From: a marine bacterium B5-7
Lineage (GTDB): Bacteria; Pseudomonadota; Gammaproteobacteria; Arenicellales; CAJQKF01
Length of the DNA: 64,000 bases
Reading direction: 5' to 3'
NCBI GenBank assembly: GCA_021604525.1
Contig: BQJD01000013.1
Coordinates: 35,165-99,164 of the forward strand
Position numbers and translations under genes: made by a program
The notes under the pieces: generated by a model
Told to the model about the DNA's origin: nothing
What the model saw: the letters and a program-made list of their open reading frames with translations, nothing else
The model's database searches: none
Part shown: positions 38,005-47,593 of the stretch, piece by piece
How positions within the stretch are numbered: the first letter of the stretch is position 1
Layout of the letters: each line of letters opens with the position of its first letter

Positions 38005-39546
38005 TTAGCCGGCGAAATAGCGAGCCAGGAAATCCTTGAACGGTTCTAACTGGGCTTCCTCGAGGGCGCGAGTTTGCGCTCGCGAGGCTTCAGCCTCATG
38101 AACCAGCTTTTGCTCGGTATCCGGGCTGAGCTTCTTCTCAAGGAAGTATTCCTGGTGATTGCCTGCGGTTCGCATGGCATATTCAAAATATGCCTCGTTG
38201 TGGCTACTCATCTCTTCGATAATCCGAGCTGAGGGCGTGCTGTCAGGCTGATTGATCTTATCGCGTTCGCGGTGCACCACGTCGGCGTGGCCGCCACCAG
38301 CATGTCGATCCATCAGGTCGGCGACTTGCTCAATGCCGTCAAGTACGCGTAACGCTTCCTCTCGAAACGGACGTTCTGCACCACGAAGAAACAGGCGAGT
38401 TTCATCGGCGCGGCCCTGGGTTACCGTCATATCACGATTATGTGCAATCTCGATTTCTTCATCGTGATTGATCGGCGGGCTTGGTTCGAGCAGGCAGTAC
38501 ACAAGAAAGGCATCCAAAAAACGAATCGTGTCGGCGTCGATGCCGATCGGCGTGAACGGATTCAGATCCATAATTCGCACTTCGATATATTCCACACCGC
38601 GGGATGCAAGTGCGGTAGTTGGTTTTTCCATCGGGTTTATCGTGCGTTTCGGGCGTATAACCGAATAGAATTCGTTTTCGATTTGCAGGATGTTGGTGTT
38701 GAGCTGCTGATATTCGTCATCGACGACAACACCAATTCTCTCGTAGGGCGGGTAGTTCTGTTCAGTCGCCGCACGCAGTGTTCGTACGTAGTCTTCAACC
38801 GAATTGGTACAAACATGAATGTCCGATTGGGCACTATTCTGGTAGCCAAGGCGGCTCATGCGTAAAGTTGTTCCATGGGGCAGATAGAGGCTGTTTTTGC
38901 CAAATGGCGTCAGGGTATGATCGCGTCCTTTGACGAAACTTCGACAGACCGCTGGAGCACTGCCGAACAGGTAAAGTACCAGCCAGCAGTGCCGATGAAA
39001 ATTGCGAAGCAAATCAAAGTAACGAACCGAAGCGCTACCGCCATTATTGTCTGAGGAATTGAAAAAATGATCCGGCAAGGAGAAGTTATAGTGAATACCG
39101 GCAATGGTTTGCATTAATCGACCATAACGATTGCCAAGTCCCCGCCTGTAAACATGTTTCATGAATCCGGTATTGGAAGTGCCGAAATCAGCAATTGGAA
39201 TACTGCTATCGCCTTGCAATATACAAGGCATGCTGTTAGTCCACAGAATCTCATCACCCAGATTATGGTAGGTGAAGATGTGCAGGTCGGCGAGAAACTC
39301 GAGCATTGAGTCAATGTCATCATGCACCGGCGTGATGAACTCAAGTAGTGCCTCGGAATAGTCAGTTGTGATTGAACTGTGACTTAAGGCAGAGCCAAGT
39401 GCATGCGGATGTGGCGTGGCGGCGATGACGCCGTCGAGACCGACTCGCAGACTTTCCTTCTCTAATCCCCGGCGAATCCCGCCAAGTGTTTCGGCGGCAC
39501 CGCTGCGCTCAAGGTTGTTGATCGCTGTTTCAAGTTGATCTGTCAC
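38005..39546 (-). CDS. gshA: Glutamate-cysteine ligase
   Basis: A 513-residue gamma-proteobacterial type glutamate-cysteine ligase, the first enzyme of glutathione synthesis. Characteristic stretches are IRRGLEKESLRVG near 24, DYSEALLEFITP near 62, WTNSMPC near 103, GIHYNFSLPD near 151 and EYIEVRIMDLNPFTPIGID near 325. Length and motifs match the E. coli enzyme type and set it apart from the YbdK-like paralogue at 26.4 kb. It is transcribed alone, divergent from yjbQ. Confidence 0.95.
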   Translation of the reverse strand: MTDQLETAINNLERSGAAETLGGIRRGLEKESLRVGLDGVIAATPHPHALGSALSHSSITTDYSEALLEFITPVHDDIDSMLEFLADLHIFTYHNLGDEILWTNSMPCILQGDSSIPIADFGTSNTGFMKHVYRRGLGNRYGRLMQTIAGIHYNFSLPDHFFNSSDNNGGSASVRYFDLLRNFHRHCWLVLYLFGSAPAVCRSFVKGRDHTLTPFGKNSLYLPHGTTLRMSRLGYQNSAQSDIHVCTNSVEDYVRTLRAATEQNYPPYERIGVVVDDEYQQLNTNILQIENEFYSVIRPKRTINPMEKPTTALASRGVEYIEVRIMDLNPFTPIGIDADTIRFLDAFLVYCLLEPSPPINHDEEIEIAHNRDMTVTQGRADETRLFLRGAERPFREEALRVLDGIEQVADLMDRHAGGGHADVVHRERDKINQPDSTPSARIIEEMSSHNEAYFEYAMRTAGNHQEYFLEKKLSPDTEQKLVHEAEASRAQTRALEEAQLEPFKDFLARYFAG

Positions 39547-39756
39547 GCATGGATCCTCAAATGCTCCCGTGATTGTTAAAACAGATCCGCCCGGTATGGG
39601 TGAGTCTGTGCGACGCGCATTGTATCCCGAGCGAGACGACTTGAGGGCAATGAATCTGTATTCATTTGACGTTGAGCGAACATGACAGTTGGTATCGGTA
39701 ACGCTGATCGGCGAGAATGAATGGTCACAGATTCAAGGCTTAAGCAGGAGGCATCC

Positions 39757-40173
39757 ATGTGGTTCAGGAAAACGATGATTGTACCGACCAGCGGACGCAG
39801 TACAGTGAGCATCACTGAAGAGGTAGCCGCGCTGGTGCATCAGAGCGGGGTAGGCGCGGGGCTCTGCCATCTCTTCAATCAGCATACCAGTGCGTCGCTG
39901 GTGTTGTCGGAAAATGCTGATCCGGCTGTCCGTCGCGATTTTGAAACATTTCTCGCTGCCACAGTGCCGGACGGGTCAACTCGATACAGTCACGACCAGG
40001 AGGGCGACGACGACATGCCAGCCCATATCCGGACGCTCCTGACAGGAAGTGACCTGACCATTCCCATCGACCACAATCGCATGATGCTCGGTACCTGGCA
40101 GGGCATTTATCTCTACGAACATCGTACCGCGGCGCATCGTCGTTCGGTGGTGGTGACCGTATTCGGAAATTGA
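39757..40173 (+). CDS. YjbQ family protein (secondary thiamine-phosphate synthase type)
   Basis: A 138-residue UPF0047/YjbQ protein. Family motifs are LFNQHTSASLVLSENADP near 43-60, DDMPAHIRTLLTGSDLTIPI near 84 and LGTWQGIYLYEHR near 110. Members have weak thiamine-phosphate synthase activity in vitro; the physiological role is unsettled. ATG at 39757 has CAGGAGG five bases upstream, so the frame's earlier ATG at 39721 is rejected. Confidence 0.88.
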   Translation: MWFRKTMIVPTSGRSTVSITEEVAALVHQSGVGAGLCHLFNQHTSASLVLSENADPAVRRDFETFLAATVPDGSTRYSHDQEGDDDMPAHIRTLLTGSDLTIPIDHNRMMLGTWQGIYLYEHRTAAHRRSVVVTVFGN

Positions 40174-40178
40174 TGGAT

Positions 40179-40949
40179 TCAGTCGTCGATCGGTACACGA
40201 AAGCCAAGTTCGCCAAGGCATTTGTCACAACGCTCACGCCACATATGCTGTAACGATTCGTTCGTTCGCTGGCGCAATCCGAATCTCAGATACAAATCGA
40301 GTCGATCCGAGTCGGCTCGGCCAAAGGTATCGGCGACACGTGGATGCCAGTAATTGACCGATTGTTGTAACGTGTCAATATCGCCTTCAACGGCGATGAG
40401 GTTTTTAACTCCCTTTATGCCAAGTTCTGCATGATGATTCTCGATCGGGAGGATCTTCGAAAAGGCATCGCCGAGCGGTTGATAGGAACACTCGATCATC
40501 TCTTCCAGTTGCACCACCGTGGCTAGCCCCATTAATACATTCATAACGACTGAGTCGCCCCAGCCTGTGAATGGATAGTGAAAAACATTAAGACGCATAT
40601 CACCGTCAATGCGTTTGGTTCCGAGGTCGCAGTCGCGTTCCAGTCGATCTGACCACGGATGCTGATTAACATAACGTGAGCTGTTGGCACCGAAGGTTTC
40701 CATCAGCTTGAGAACGCGCTCAGCATTGGCAAATTTCTCAAGCACCATACGTGCCGCGACAATTCTACCGGTAAGCCCGGGTGCATCATTGATCCGATCG
40801 GCAAAGCCAGCAGCACCGGCCATCTCGGAATCAACAAATATGGCCATCAGCTTCAAGATCTCACCACGATATCGAGGCGGTGCATTGTCGGGGGAACCAA
40901 TTTTCCCGCCAGCCGCCAGATAAGCTTCGATGTCCATGTCATGACTCAT
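40179..40949 (-). CDS. PaaA-like ferritin-fold paralogue in the paa operon
   Basis: A 256-residue protein of the PaaA/PaaC (phenylacetic acid catabolic) family. One di-iron half-site is recognisable as PIENHHAELG near residue 168 (Glu-x-x-His). The other, which should read Glu-x-x-His, is VLEKFANAERV near 69-79, without the His. The C-terminal ELGFRVPIDD resembles the LGLKIPDKD of the PaaA encoded upstream, and the protein ends where the PaaA tail would begin. It starts 12 bases after paaE, so it belongs to the operon, although the standard paaABCDE set lacks it. A structural subunit or modified oxygenase is possible; function unknown. Confidence 0.65.
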   Translation of the reverse strand: MSHDMDIEAYLAAGGKIGSPDNAPPRYRGEILKLMAIFVDSEMAGAAGFADRINDAPGLTGRIVAARMVLEKFANAERVLKLMETFGANSSRYVNQHPWSDRLERDCDLGTKRIDGDMRLNVFHYPFTGWGDSVVMNVLMGLATVVQLEEMIECSYQPLGDAFSKILPIENHHAELGIKGVKNLIAVEGDIDTLQQSVNYWHPRVADTFGRADSDRLDLYLRFGLRQRTNESLQHMWRERCDKCLGELGFRVPIDD

Positions 40950-40961
40950 TATTTGCGACCC

Positions 40962-42068
40962 CTATTCGTCATAGTCAACGACTACTGAATCGGTGACCGG
41001 GAAACTCTGGCAAGTCAGTATGTAGCCACGCTCGACTTCGTAGTCTTCAAGCGAAAAATTTGCGTCCATGTCGACTTCTCCTGACTTCAGCAGTGCGCGA
41101 CATGTCGAACAAACGCCACCCTTGCAGGCAAATGGTAATTCAATTCCGGCGTTGAGCCCGGCATCGAGAATCGATTCGTGGCCTTTGATAACTGACAGCT
41201 CCCGGCGTCGTCCGTCAATGACGAGTGTGACGTTACAAGTATCATGGTCATCATGATTAACTGATTTGGTTATCTCGGATTCTGCGTTTGCATCATCTGA
41301 TTGATCGGCAGTTGTTGTACGTCGTCTGCCGGGGCTTGCAAATAGTTCAAACTTTATATTGTGCTTGTCGATACCGGATGACTTCAGTGCTTCGGCTGCT
41401 GCGAGCATCATCGCTTCGGGTCCGCAGATGAATGCCTGATCCACATATCCCGGATGAACCCAGTGTTTGAGCAGCTCAGTGCATTTTTGTTGGTCAAGAA
41501 TGCCGTTGAACAGTTCGATATCCTGATGTTCACGGTCAAGTATGTGAACAATCTGAAGTCGATCGATATAACGATTTTTCAGGTCTTCAAGTTCTTCGCG
41601 AAACATGATGGTGCCTGAGGCCATATTGCCGTAGAACAAGGTGAAGGTGCTGGCTGGTTCAACAACAAGCGTCGTCTTGATAATTCCAAGAACCGGTGTG
41701 ATACCACTGCCGCCAACGATTGCGAGGTAGTGTTTGCTCTGGTCGGGATAAAGTGGAGTGAAAAACCCCCCCGCAGGTGTCATCGATTCAATCACGTTAC
41801 CAGGTTTCAGGTGATCAGCCACCCAATTGGAAAAAATTCCGTCTTTAACCCGCTTTATACCGACACGCAGGGGTTCGTTGATTGATGCACAGATGGAGTA
41901 GGAGCGTCGAACTTCCTCACCATTAATTACTTGTCGCAAGGTCAGATATTGGCCTTGCGTGAATCGAAACACCTCGGCATCTTCTGCTCGTGGGGCAAGG
42001 GTGACGACAACGGCATCGCGAGTAGTCGACGTCATGTCCGTAACGGTCAGTGGATGAAAGTGAGGCAT
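40962..42068 (-). CDS. paaE: Phenylacetyl-CoA 1,2-epoxidase reductase subunit
   Basis: A 368-residue NAD(P)H reductase that feeds electrons to PaaA. The FAD-binding domain has RRSYSICAS near 54, and the NAD domain YLAIVGGSGITPVLGII near 113. A C-terminal plant-type [2Fe-2S] domain carries CKGGVCSTCRA near 323 plus a later Cys in ILTCQ. This order is typical of PaaE. It follows paaD by 27 bases. Confidence 0.93.
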   Translation of the reverse strand: MPHFHPLTVTDMTSTTRDAVVVTLAPRAEDAEVFRFTQGQYLTLRQVINGEEVRRSYSICASINEPLRVGIKRVKDGIFSNWVADHLKPGNVIESMTPAGGFFTPLYPDQSKHYLAIVGGSGITPVLGIIKTTLVVEPASTFTLFYGNMASGTIMFREELEDLKNRYIDRLQIVHILDREHQDIELFNGILDQQKCTELLKHWVHPGYVDQAFICGPEAMMLAAAEALKSSGIDKHNIKFELFASPGRRRTTTADQSDDANAESEITKSVNHDDHDTCNVTLVIDGRRRELSVIKGHESILDAGLNAGIELPFACKGGVCSTCRALLKSGEVDMDANFSLEDYEVERGYILTCQSFPVTDSVVVDYDE

Positions 42069-42095
42069 GATCTCAGCTTACCCATACTGTTTGAA

Positions 42096-42584
42096 TCACA
42101 GGCATTTGAAATAATCGAATGGTTCAAGACATTCCCGACAACGATATAGCGCCTTGCAAGGTGTCGAACCAAATTGTGACAGGCGTTCGGTATTCTCACT
42201 GTTACAATTCGGGCAGTCGGGTGTGGATCCTGGACTCAAGTGCTCTGGCGGGGCGATTCCATAACGACGAAGCTTGTCGCGACCTTTTTCGGTGATCCAG
42301 TCCGTAGTCCATGGCGGGGCAATGCGTGTTTTGATCTCAACTTTGTCGATGTCGCGTCGTTTGAGTTCGCTGGTGATATCCCCAGCGATTACCTCAGTGG
42401 CCGGGCATCCGCTGTAGGTTGGAGAAACGGTTATGACAACATGGCTGTTGCTGTCATCATCGACAATTTCCACGTCGCGAATGATGCCGAGATCAACCAC
42501 GGATAACACCGGTATTTCCGGGTCCGGAACACTTTCAAGCCATTCCCACAAGATCTCGGTGCTGATCGTACTACCCATAATCAA
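42096..42584 (-). CDS. paaD: Phenylacetyl-CoA epoxidase maturation protein PaaD
   Basis: A 162-residue protein of the MIP18/SufT-like family with a C-terminal zinc-ribbon-like region. The N-terminal EWLESVPDPEIPVLSVVDLG is diagnostic, and YSGCPATEVI follows near 57. C-terminal Cys pairs are CPNCNSENT and YRCRECLEPFD. PaaD probably assists Fe-S or di-iron assembly of the epoxidase. It is 9 bases after paaC. Confidence 0.93.
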   Translation of the reverse strand: MIMGSTISTEILWEWLESVPDPEIPVLSVVDLGIIRDVEIVDDDSNSHVVITVSPTYSGCPATEVIAGDITSELKRRDIDKVEIKTRIAPPWTTDWITEKGRDKLRRYGIAPPEHLSPGSTPDCPNCNSENTERLSQFGSTPCKALYRCRECLEPFDYFKCL

Positions 42585-42593
42585 TATACCCGG

Positions 42594-43364
42594 CTACCAT
42601 TCGGCACCCGGATAAGCTCGCTGAAGAAACTGCATTTCGGCAAGTAAATATCCAAGGTGTTCGCTGTGCATGCCGTCTCGACCACCACGCTGCATGTATT
42701 CATCCGGCGGTGTTGCCAACGATGCTTGATCAAGTACCGAAGTGATGTCGTCCCGCCATTGTCGATGCAGCAGAGACATATCGGTAATGATGCCGGCATC
42801 GATAAGCGCCTGGTCTCCTTGCTTTACTTCGAACAACTCACCGGTGTATGACCATAATGCGTTCAATGCGGTTTCAAAGCGTTCTCGACTGACGGGCGTG
42901 CCATCGCCCAGAATGCGAACCCATTGATCACTGCGATCTGTGTGATAGCGCACTTCCTTGTGTGACTTGGCGGCAATGTCTGCAAGCGGCTGCAGTGATG
43001 ACCTGCTTAGTTCAGCCAGAGCAAGAAGTTGCCAGTGATCAAACAGAAACTGACGAGCGGCAGTGGTGGCAAAATCACCATTAGGCAACTCCACCAACAG
43101 CGCGTTCCTGAAGTCGAGAACATCGCGTTGGTAGGCAAGGCTATCGGCATCACCACCCGTATCATCAATATCGGCGGCGAGTCCCAGCCACAACCGAGTC
43201 TGACCGATCAAATCGAGCGCCACGTTGGTGATTGCCAGGTCTTCTTCAAGAACAGGTCCATGACCGCACCATTCAGATAAGCGCTGGGCAAGTATCAGTG
43301 TGTTATCGCCAAGGTGTTTGAGATATTCGGCGAGCGGCTGATTTAATTTCTTGTCAAGCTCCAC
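42594..43364 (-). CDS. paaC: Phenylacetyl-CoA epoxidase structural subunit PaaC
   Basis: A 256-residue ferritin-like subunit that supports PaaA and lacks full metal ligands. EYLKHLGDNTLILAQRLSEW near 14, ITNVALDLIGQTRLWLG near 45 and GGRDGMHSEHLGYLLAEMQ near the C terminus are typical. It starts with GTG, overlapping the paaB stop by one base (TAGTG), which shows coupling. Confidence 0.93.
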   Translation of the reverse strand: MELDKKLNQPLAEYLKHLGDNTLILAQRLSEWCGHGPVLEEDLAITNVALDLIGQTRLWLGLAADIDDTGGDADSLAYQRDVLDFRNALLVELPNGDFATTAARQFLFDHWQLLALAELSRSSLQPLADIAAKSHKEVRYHTDRSDQWVRILGDGTPVSRERFETALNALWSYTGELFEVKQGDQALIDAGIITDMSLLHRQWRDDITSVLDQASLATPPDEYMQRGGRDGMHSEHLGYLLAEMQFLQRAYPGAEW

Positions 43365-43645
43365 TACATGTTATCCACTTCGTCGGGAAGCTTGTAAAAG
43401 GTCGGATGTCGATACACCTTGTCATCGGAAGGCTCAAACAACGCGTCTTTCTCATCGGGGCGACTGGCAATGATATCGCTGGATCGAACCACCCATATGC
43501 TGACGCCTTCACTACGACGAGTATAGACGTCGCGGGCATTGCGTACCGCCATCTCAGCATCGGCAGCATGCAAGCTACCCACATGGCGGTGGGCGAGCCC
43601 ATGCTGGGAGCGTATGAATACTTCCCACAATGGCCATTCATGCAT
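43364..43645 (-). CDS. paaB: Phenylacetyl-CoA epoxidase subunit PaaB
   Basis: A 93-residue small subunit of the PaaABCE complex that bridges PaaAC dimers. WPLWEVFIRSQHGLAHRHVG near 4-23 and AVRNARDVYTRR are diagnostic. It lies 20 bases downstream of paaA and shares one base with paaC. Confidence 0.93.
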   Translation of the reverse strand: MHEWPLWEVFIRSQHGLAHRHVGSLHAADAEMAVRNARDVYTRRSEGVSIWVVRSSDIIASRPDEKDALFEPSDDKVYRHPTFYKLPDEVDNM

Positions 43646-43665
43646 ATTGAAAGTCCGTAAAAAAA

Positions 43666-44658
43666 CTAATTGTTTGCCGAGGCGCGATGAATATTCTTTT
43701 CTGCATGGGCAAGGGCGGCATCACGAACCCAGCTACCTTCATTCCAGGCACGAATCCGTTCGGATAACCGTTCGCGGTTACACGGTCCATTGCCTTTGAC
43801 GACTTCATATAATTCACTCCAGTCGATCTCACCGAAATCATAGTGGCCGCGCTCATCGTTCCATTTGAGATCCTTGTCCGGTATTTTGAGACCGAGTACT
43901 TCCGCTTGCGGCACTGATAGATCAATGAAGCGCTGACGCAGTTCGTCATTGCTGAAAAGTTTGATTTTCCACCGCATGGATTGGGCGCTATGTACCGATT
44001 CACCATCGGGTGGACCAAACATCATCAGACTCGGCCACCACCATCTGTTCAAGGCATCCTGGGCCATGCGTTTTTGTTCATCGGTTCCACGTGAAAGTGC
44101 TAACAGGGAATCGTAGCCTTGTCGCTGATGAAAACTTTCCTCCTTGCATACCCTTACCATAGCGCGCGCATATGGGCCGTAGGAACAGCGTTGCAATGGT
44201 ACCTGGTTCATGATGGCTGCGCCGTCTACCAGCCAGCCAATCGTACCGATATCGGCCCATGTCAGAGCCGGGTAATTGAAGATGCTCGAATACTTTGCTC
44301 GACCGCTGTGCAGTGCTTCAAACATCTGGTCGCGGGTGATTCCGAGCGTCTCTGCGGCGCTATACAAATATAGCCCGTGACCACCTTCATCCTGTACCTT
44401 GGCCATCAGTATGGCCTTACGCTTTAAAGTGGGTGCCCGGGTGATCCAGTTGCCTTCCGGCAGCATGCCGACAATCTCGGAATGAGCATGTTGTGAAATT
44501 TGCCGGATCAGGGTTTTTCGATAAGAGTCCGGCATCCAGTCTTTGGGTTCGATCCGCTTGTCGGCATCGATACGTTCCTGGAACGCACGTTCACGCGCCG
44601 ACATCTCATCAAGACTCTGCAGCTTGTCGACACCGGTTTTAACCATCTGGGCGTACAT
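43666..44658 (-). CDS. paaA: Phenylacetyl-CoA 1,2-epoxidase catalytic subunit PaaA
   Basis: A 330-residue di-iron oxygenase subunit that forms the ring epoxide of phenylacetyl-CoA. Iron-ligand regions are [15 protein letters not shown] near 57, [12 protein letters not shown] near 88 (Glu-x-x-His) and [15 protein letters not shown] near 172. It opens the operon paaABCDE plus the extra paralogue. No paaF, G, H, J, K or Z genes are in the window, so the rest of the pathway must be elsewhere or the oxygenase acts on another aryl-CoA. The 167-base upstream gap holds a GATTAT/ATAATC dyad at 44799-44814. Confidence 0.94.
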   Translation of the reverse strand: MYAQMVKTGVDKLQSLDEMSARERAFQERIDADKRIEPKDWMPDSYRKTLIRQISQHAHSEIVGMLPEGNWITRAPTLKRKAILMAKVQDEGGHGLYLYSAAETLGITRDQMFEALHSGRAKYSSIFNYPALTWADIGTIGWLVDGAAIMNQVPLQRCSYGPYARAMVRVCKEESFHQRQGYDSLLALSRGTDEQKRMAQDALNRWWWPSLMMFGPPDGESVHSAQSMRWKIKLFSNDELRQRFIDLSVPQAEVLGLKIPDKDLKWNDERGHYDFGEIDWSELYEVVKGNGPCNRERLSERIRAWNEGSWVRDAALAHAEKNIHRASANN

Positions 44659-44825
44659 AGGAAACCTCGTTGCAGAATAATATGGCGTCGCCGGAATTCA
44701 CAATTCGACCAGGCTCACATGAACGGTTCAAAAGCATCTTCTGGCGAAACACGTTGATCTTTAAAATAATACAAAATCCCTGTCTAAAAGGCACGTTGGA
44801 TTATCACAATAATCAGAATAAGAAC

Positions 44826-45854
44826 CTAAGATTGAATCGCGGGTTCTTGTTGGGTGATACAGTGAATACCTCCACCACCTTCTGCGATGTGGTTAATTGA
44901 CACCTGTACCATTGTTCTATCAGGGAACAGTTCCTCGTAGATCTCGCGTACCCTGTCGTCTGCAGGTATCCCGTATTTGGGCATGATAACAGCGTCGTTG
45001 ATAATGTATGAGTTGACATACGAGCGGCAAAATCGTTCGTTGTCATTGTCTATATCCTCTGCTTCAGGAATATGTACCAAGCGAATGGGACGACCTTTGG
45101 AATCGGTTGTATCGGTAAGCCCCTTGATATTGGCTAGAAAGATTTCATGCCAGGGGTTATCCGGTGAGTCGGCAGTTTCTATCAATACAACAGCCGGACT
45201 TACAAAGGTGGCAATGCCGTCAACATGTCCATCGGTCTCGACTTCCTCGACATTACCCGGTAGCCAGATCACCTTATCTGCGCCGAGCATTTCTTTTAAT
45301 TCACTTTCAATTTCGTCCCGAGACCAATCGGGATTTCTATTGACGTTCGGAAAGCAGGATTCAGTAGTCAGTATGGTGCCTTCGCCATCGACACTGACGC
45401 CACCACCTTCGGCAATCAGTCTGGAATAAAATTGCCTGACGCCACACTTGCTCAAGACGGTACTTGAGAAGGCATCATCGTTATCGAATGGCGAATATTT
45501 TCTGCCCCAGGCGTTAAAGCGAAAGTTAACACCCGCGCGATTACCGTTACCATCAATGAGGAAACAGGGGCCGGCATCGCGAGCCCATGAATCGTCGAGA
45601 GGCGCTTCCAGGATATCGATATCGGAACCAAGCATCGATCTCGCCTTAACGGTGTCTTCAGGTCTGACCGCCATAGTGACAGGTTCGTATTTTCTGATTG
45701 CATGTGCCACGGCTGCGTATTCATGCCGGGTCATCTCGATATCTGACCACAGGCCGGATCGACTCGGCCACATCATCCAGGTGCGTTGATGACATTGCCA
45801 TTCGGCCGGCATGTAAAATCCGGCTTGCCTTGGTGTTTGGGCTGTAGTGGTCAT
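44826..45854 (-). CDS. aguA: Agmatine deiminase
   Basis: A 342-residue guanidino-group hydrolase of the peptidyl-arginine deiminase superfamily that converts agmatine to N-carbamoylputrescine. GFYMPAEWQCHQRTWMMWPS opens the protein. EAPLDDSWARDAGP near 85, HVDGIATFVSP near 205 and the C-terminal GGGGIHCITQQEP with the catalytic Cys are all present. A TTG at 45881 would add nine residues; ATG at 45854 fits the family better. No aguB is adjacent. Confidence 0.9.
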   Translation of the reverse strand: MTTTAQTPRQAGFYMPAEWQCHQRTWMMWPSRSGLWSDIEMTRHEYAAVAHAIRKYEPVTMAVRPEDTVKARSMLGSDIDILEAPLDDSWARDAGPCFLIDGNGNRAGVNFRFNAWGRKYSPFDNDDAFSSTVLSKCGVRQFYSRLIAEGGGVSVDGEGTILTTESCFPNVNRNPDWSRDEIESELKEMLGADKVIWLPGNVEEVETDGHVDGIATFVSPAVVLIETADSPDNPWHEIFLANIKGLTDTTDSKGRPIRLVHIPEAEDIDNDNERFCRSYVNSYIINDAVIMPKYGIPADDRVREIYEELFPDRTMVQVSINHIAEGGGGIHCITQQEPAIQS

Positions 45855-46009
45855 ATTGATAGCTGCATATTTATCGGCCAAGTACGTTTTTAGATAATAT
45901 ACGAGAGTGATTATGACGTATCGTTCCTCGAAATGAATCTCCAGAAACAGGAATTTACATTGTGAAGCTGATTACCGGGGCTGTTTCATATTTCAAGTAA
46001 AGTTAAAAA

Positions 46010-47446
46010 ATGGATGATACTGTCGAATTAAACGAACTTGACACGACCGATTTGGTAACGGCTATTGCTGATCGTTCGTACACGTGTGTTGAAGTCATGG
46101 AGCATTTTCTTGATCGAATTGAATCGATTAATCCAGGCATCAACGCGATCGTCTCACTTCGTGATCGTAATGACCTGATTGCAGAGGCACATGCTGCCGA
46201 TAATGATCCACATGGTGGCGCATTACATGGTATCCCCTTTGCGATAAAAAACCTGGTAGAAACAGCCGGCATTCGAACAACACATGGGTCGCCGATCTTC
46301 GCTAACCACATTCCAACTATCGACGACCTTTTGGCAGTACGTATTCGCAACGCCGGCGCGATTATTATCGGCAAAACCAATACGCCGGAATTCGGCTTGG
46401 GTTCACAAAGTTTTAATCCTGTTCATGGCGTGACCCGCAATCCCTACGATCCTGATAAAACTGCTGGTGGTTCGAGTGGTGGGGCAGCAGCCGCACTGGC
46501 GGCGCGACTGGTGCCTCTCGCAGATGGCTCAGACATGATGGGCTCATTACGCAATCCCGCCGCTTATTGCAACGTTTACGGATTCAGGCCGAGTTACGGT
46601 CGTGTACCGGCCGATCCGATTGGTGACATGTATTTGCACCAGTTGGCTACCGACGGCCCAATGGCACGCAGTGTGCGGGATTTGGCACTGTTGATGGATG
46701 TGATCGCGGTACCAGATGAACGATTGCCTCAACCTTGGTTATCCCGCCGGCCATTTACTGAGAGACTATCGGGACCAATCACGGGTAGTCGCATCGGATG
46801 GATTGGTGACTGGAACGAATACTATCCGGTGGAATCAGGAATTCTTCCTTTATGCGAACAGGCGCTAGCGGTCTTTGCCAGGATGGGTTGTGTGGTTGAA
46901 CCGGTAGTCCCGGACTTTGATCCCGCCCGGTTATGGCAGGCCTGGTTGAGTTTGCGACACTTCTCAATCGCCTCAAACCTGAGACAGCACTTTGACAATC
47001 CGTCTGAGCGACGGTTACTCAAACCGGAGGCAATTTATGAAATTGAAAATGGCCTGGCGTTGTCTGCTGCCGATGTGCAAGCAGCAAGCGTTATTCGGTC
47101 TGAGTGGTTTCGATACCTTGTCAGTATGTTCCAGCACTACGATGCGCTGGTGCTGCCGAGCGCCCAGGTATTTCCTTTTGAAGCGGCAATACACTCGCCA
47201 ACCGAGATTGTCGGCCGCAAGATGCAAACCTATCACCAGTGGATGGAAATAGTCATACCGGTTTCTTTGGTAGGGTTGCCGGCGCTGGGTCTGCCAGTGG
47301 GATTCGGTAAGGAGGGTCTGCCCATGGGCATGCAAATATTCGGAAAGTACGGCAATGACATGAATATTTTACAACTGGGTGAGGCCTATCATCAGGCAAC
47401 CAGGTGGCCGCAACAAAGGCCGCCGCCTGTTACCGGTACTGCCTGA
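46010..47446 (+). CDS. Amidase signature family hydrolase
   Basis: A 478-residue amidase. The Ser-cisSer-Lys triad is visible as Lys80 in PFAIKNLVETAG, Ser155 in GGSSGGAAAALAA and Ser179 in DGSDMMGSLRNPA. GatC/GatB neighbours are absent, so this is a free amidase rather than GatA. The substrate (aliphatic, aryl or indole amide) cannot be read. It lies alone, divergent from aguA by about 155 bases. Confidence 0.88.
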   Translation: MDDTVELNELDTTDLVTAIADRSYTCVEVMEHFLDRIESINPGINAIVSLRDRNDLIAEAHAADNDPHGGALHGIPFAIKNLVETAGIRTTHGSPIFANHIPTIDDLLAVRIRNAGAIIIGKTNTPEFGLGSQSFNPVHGVTRNPYDPDKTAGGSSGGAAAALAARLVPLADGSDMMGSLRNPAAYCNVYGFRPSYGRVPADPIGDMYLHQLATDGPMARSVRDLALLMDVIAVPDERLPQPWLSRRPFTERLSGPITGSRIGWIGDWNEYYPVESGILPLCEQALAVFARMGCVVEPVVPDFDPARLWQAWLSLRHFSIASNLRQHFDNPSERRLLKPEAIYEIENGLALSAADVQAASVIRSEWFRYLVSMFQHYDALVLPSAQVFPFEAAIHSPTEIVGRKMQTYHQWMEIVIPVSLVGLPALGLPVGFGKEGLPMGMQIFGKYGNDMNILQLGEAYHQATRWPQQRPPPVTGTA

Positions 47447-47593
47447 TCTGTCGACGACTCATATCCCAGCCCGGTGTAGAATAACGGACTGTCGTAGTAC
47501 CCGGTGCGAGACGACTTTTAATGGCCATATACAGTCCGCAGAACCGTAATCGCGCTGGTATTTTTCAATAACTCTTTTTCTAACCATATCCAC

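Noticed and set aside
46010..47446. The amidase as GatA of the tRNA amidotransferase
   Set aside because: No gatB or gatC beside it, and the motif spacing fits general amidases as well.
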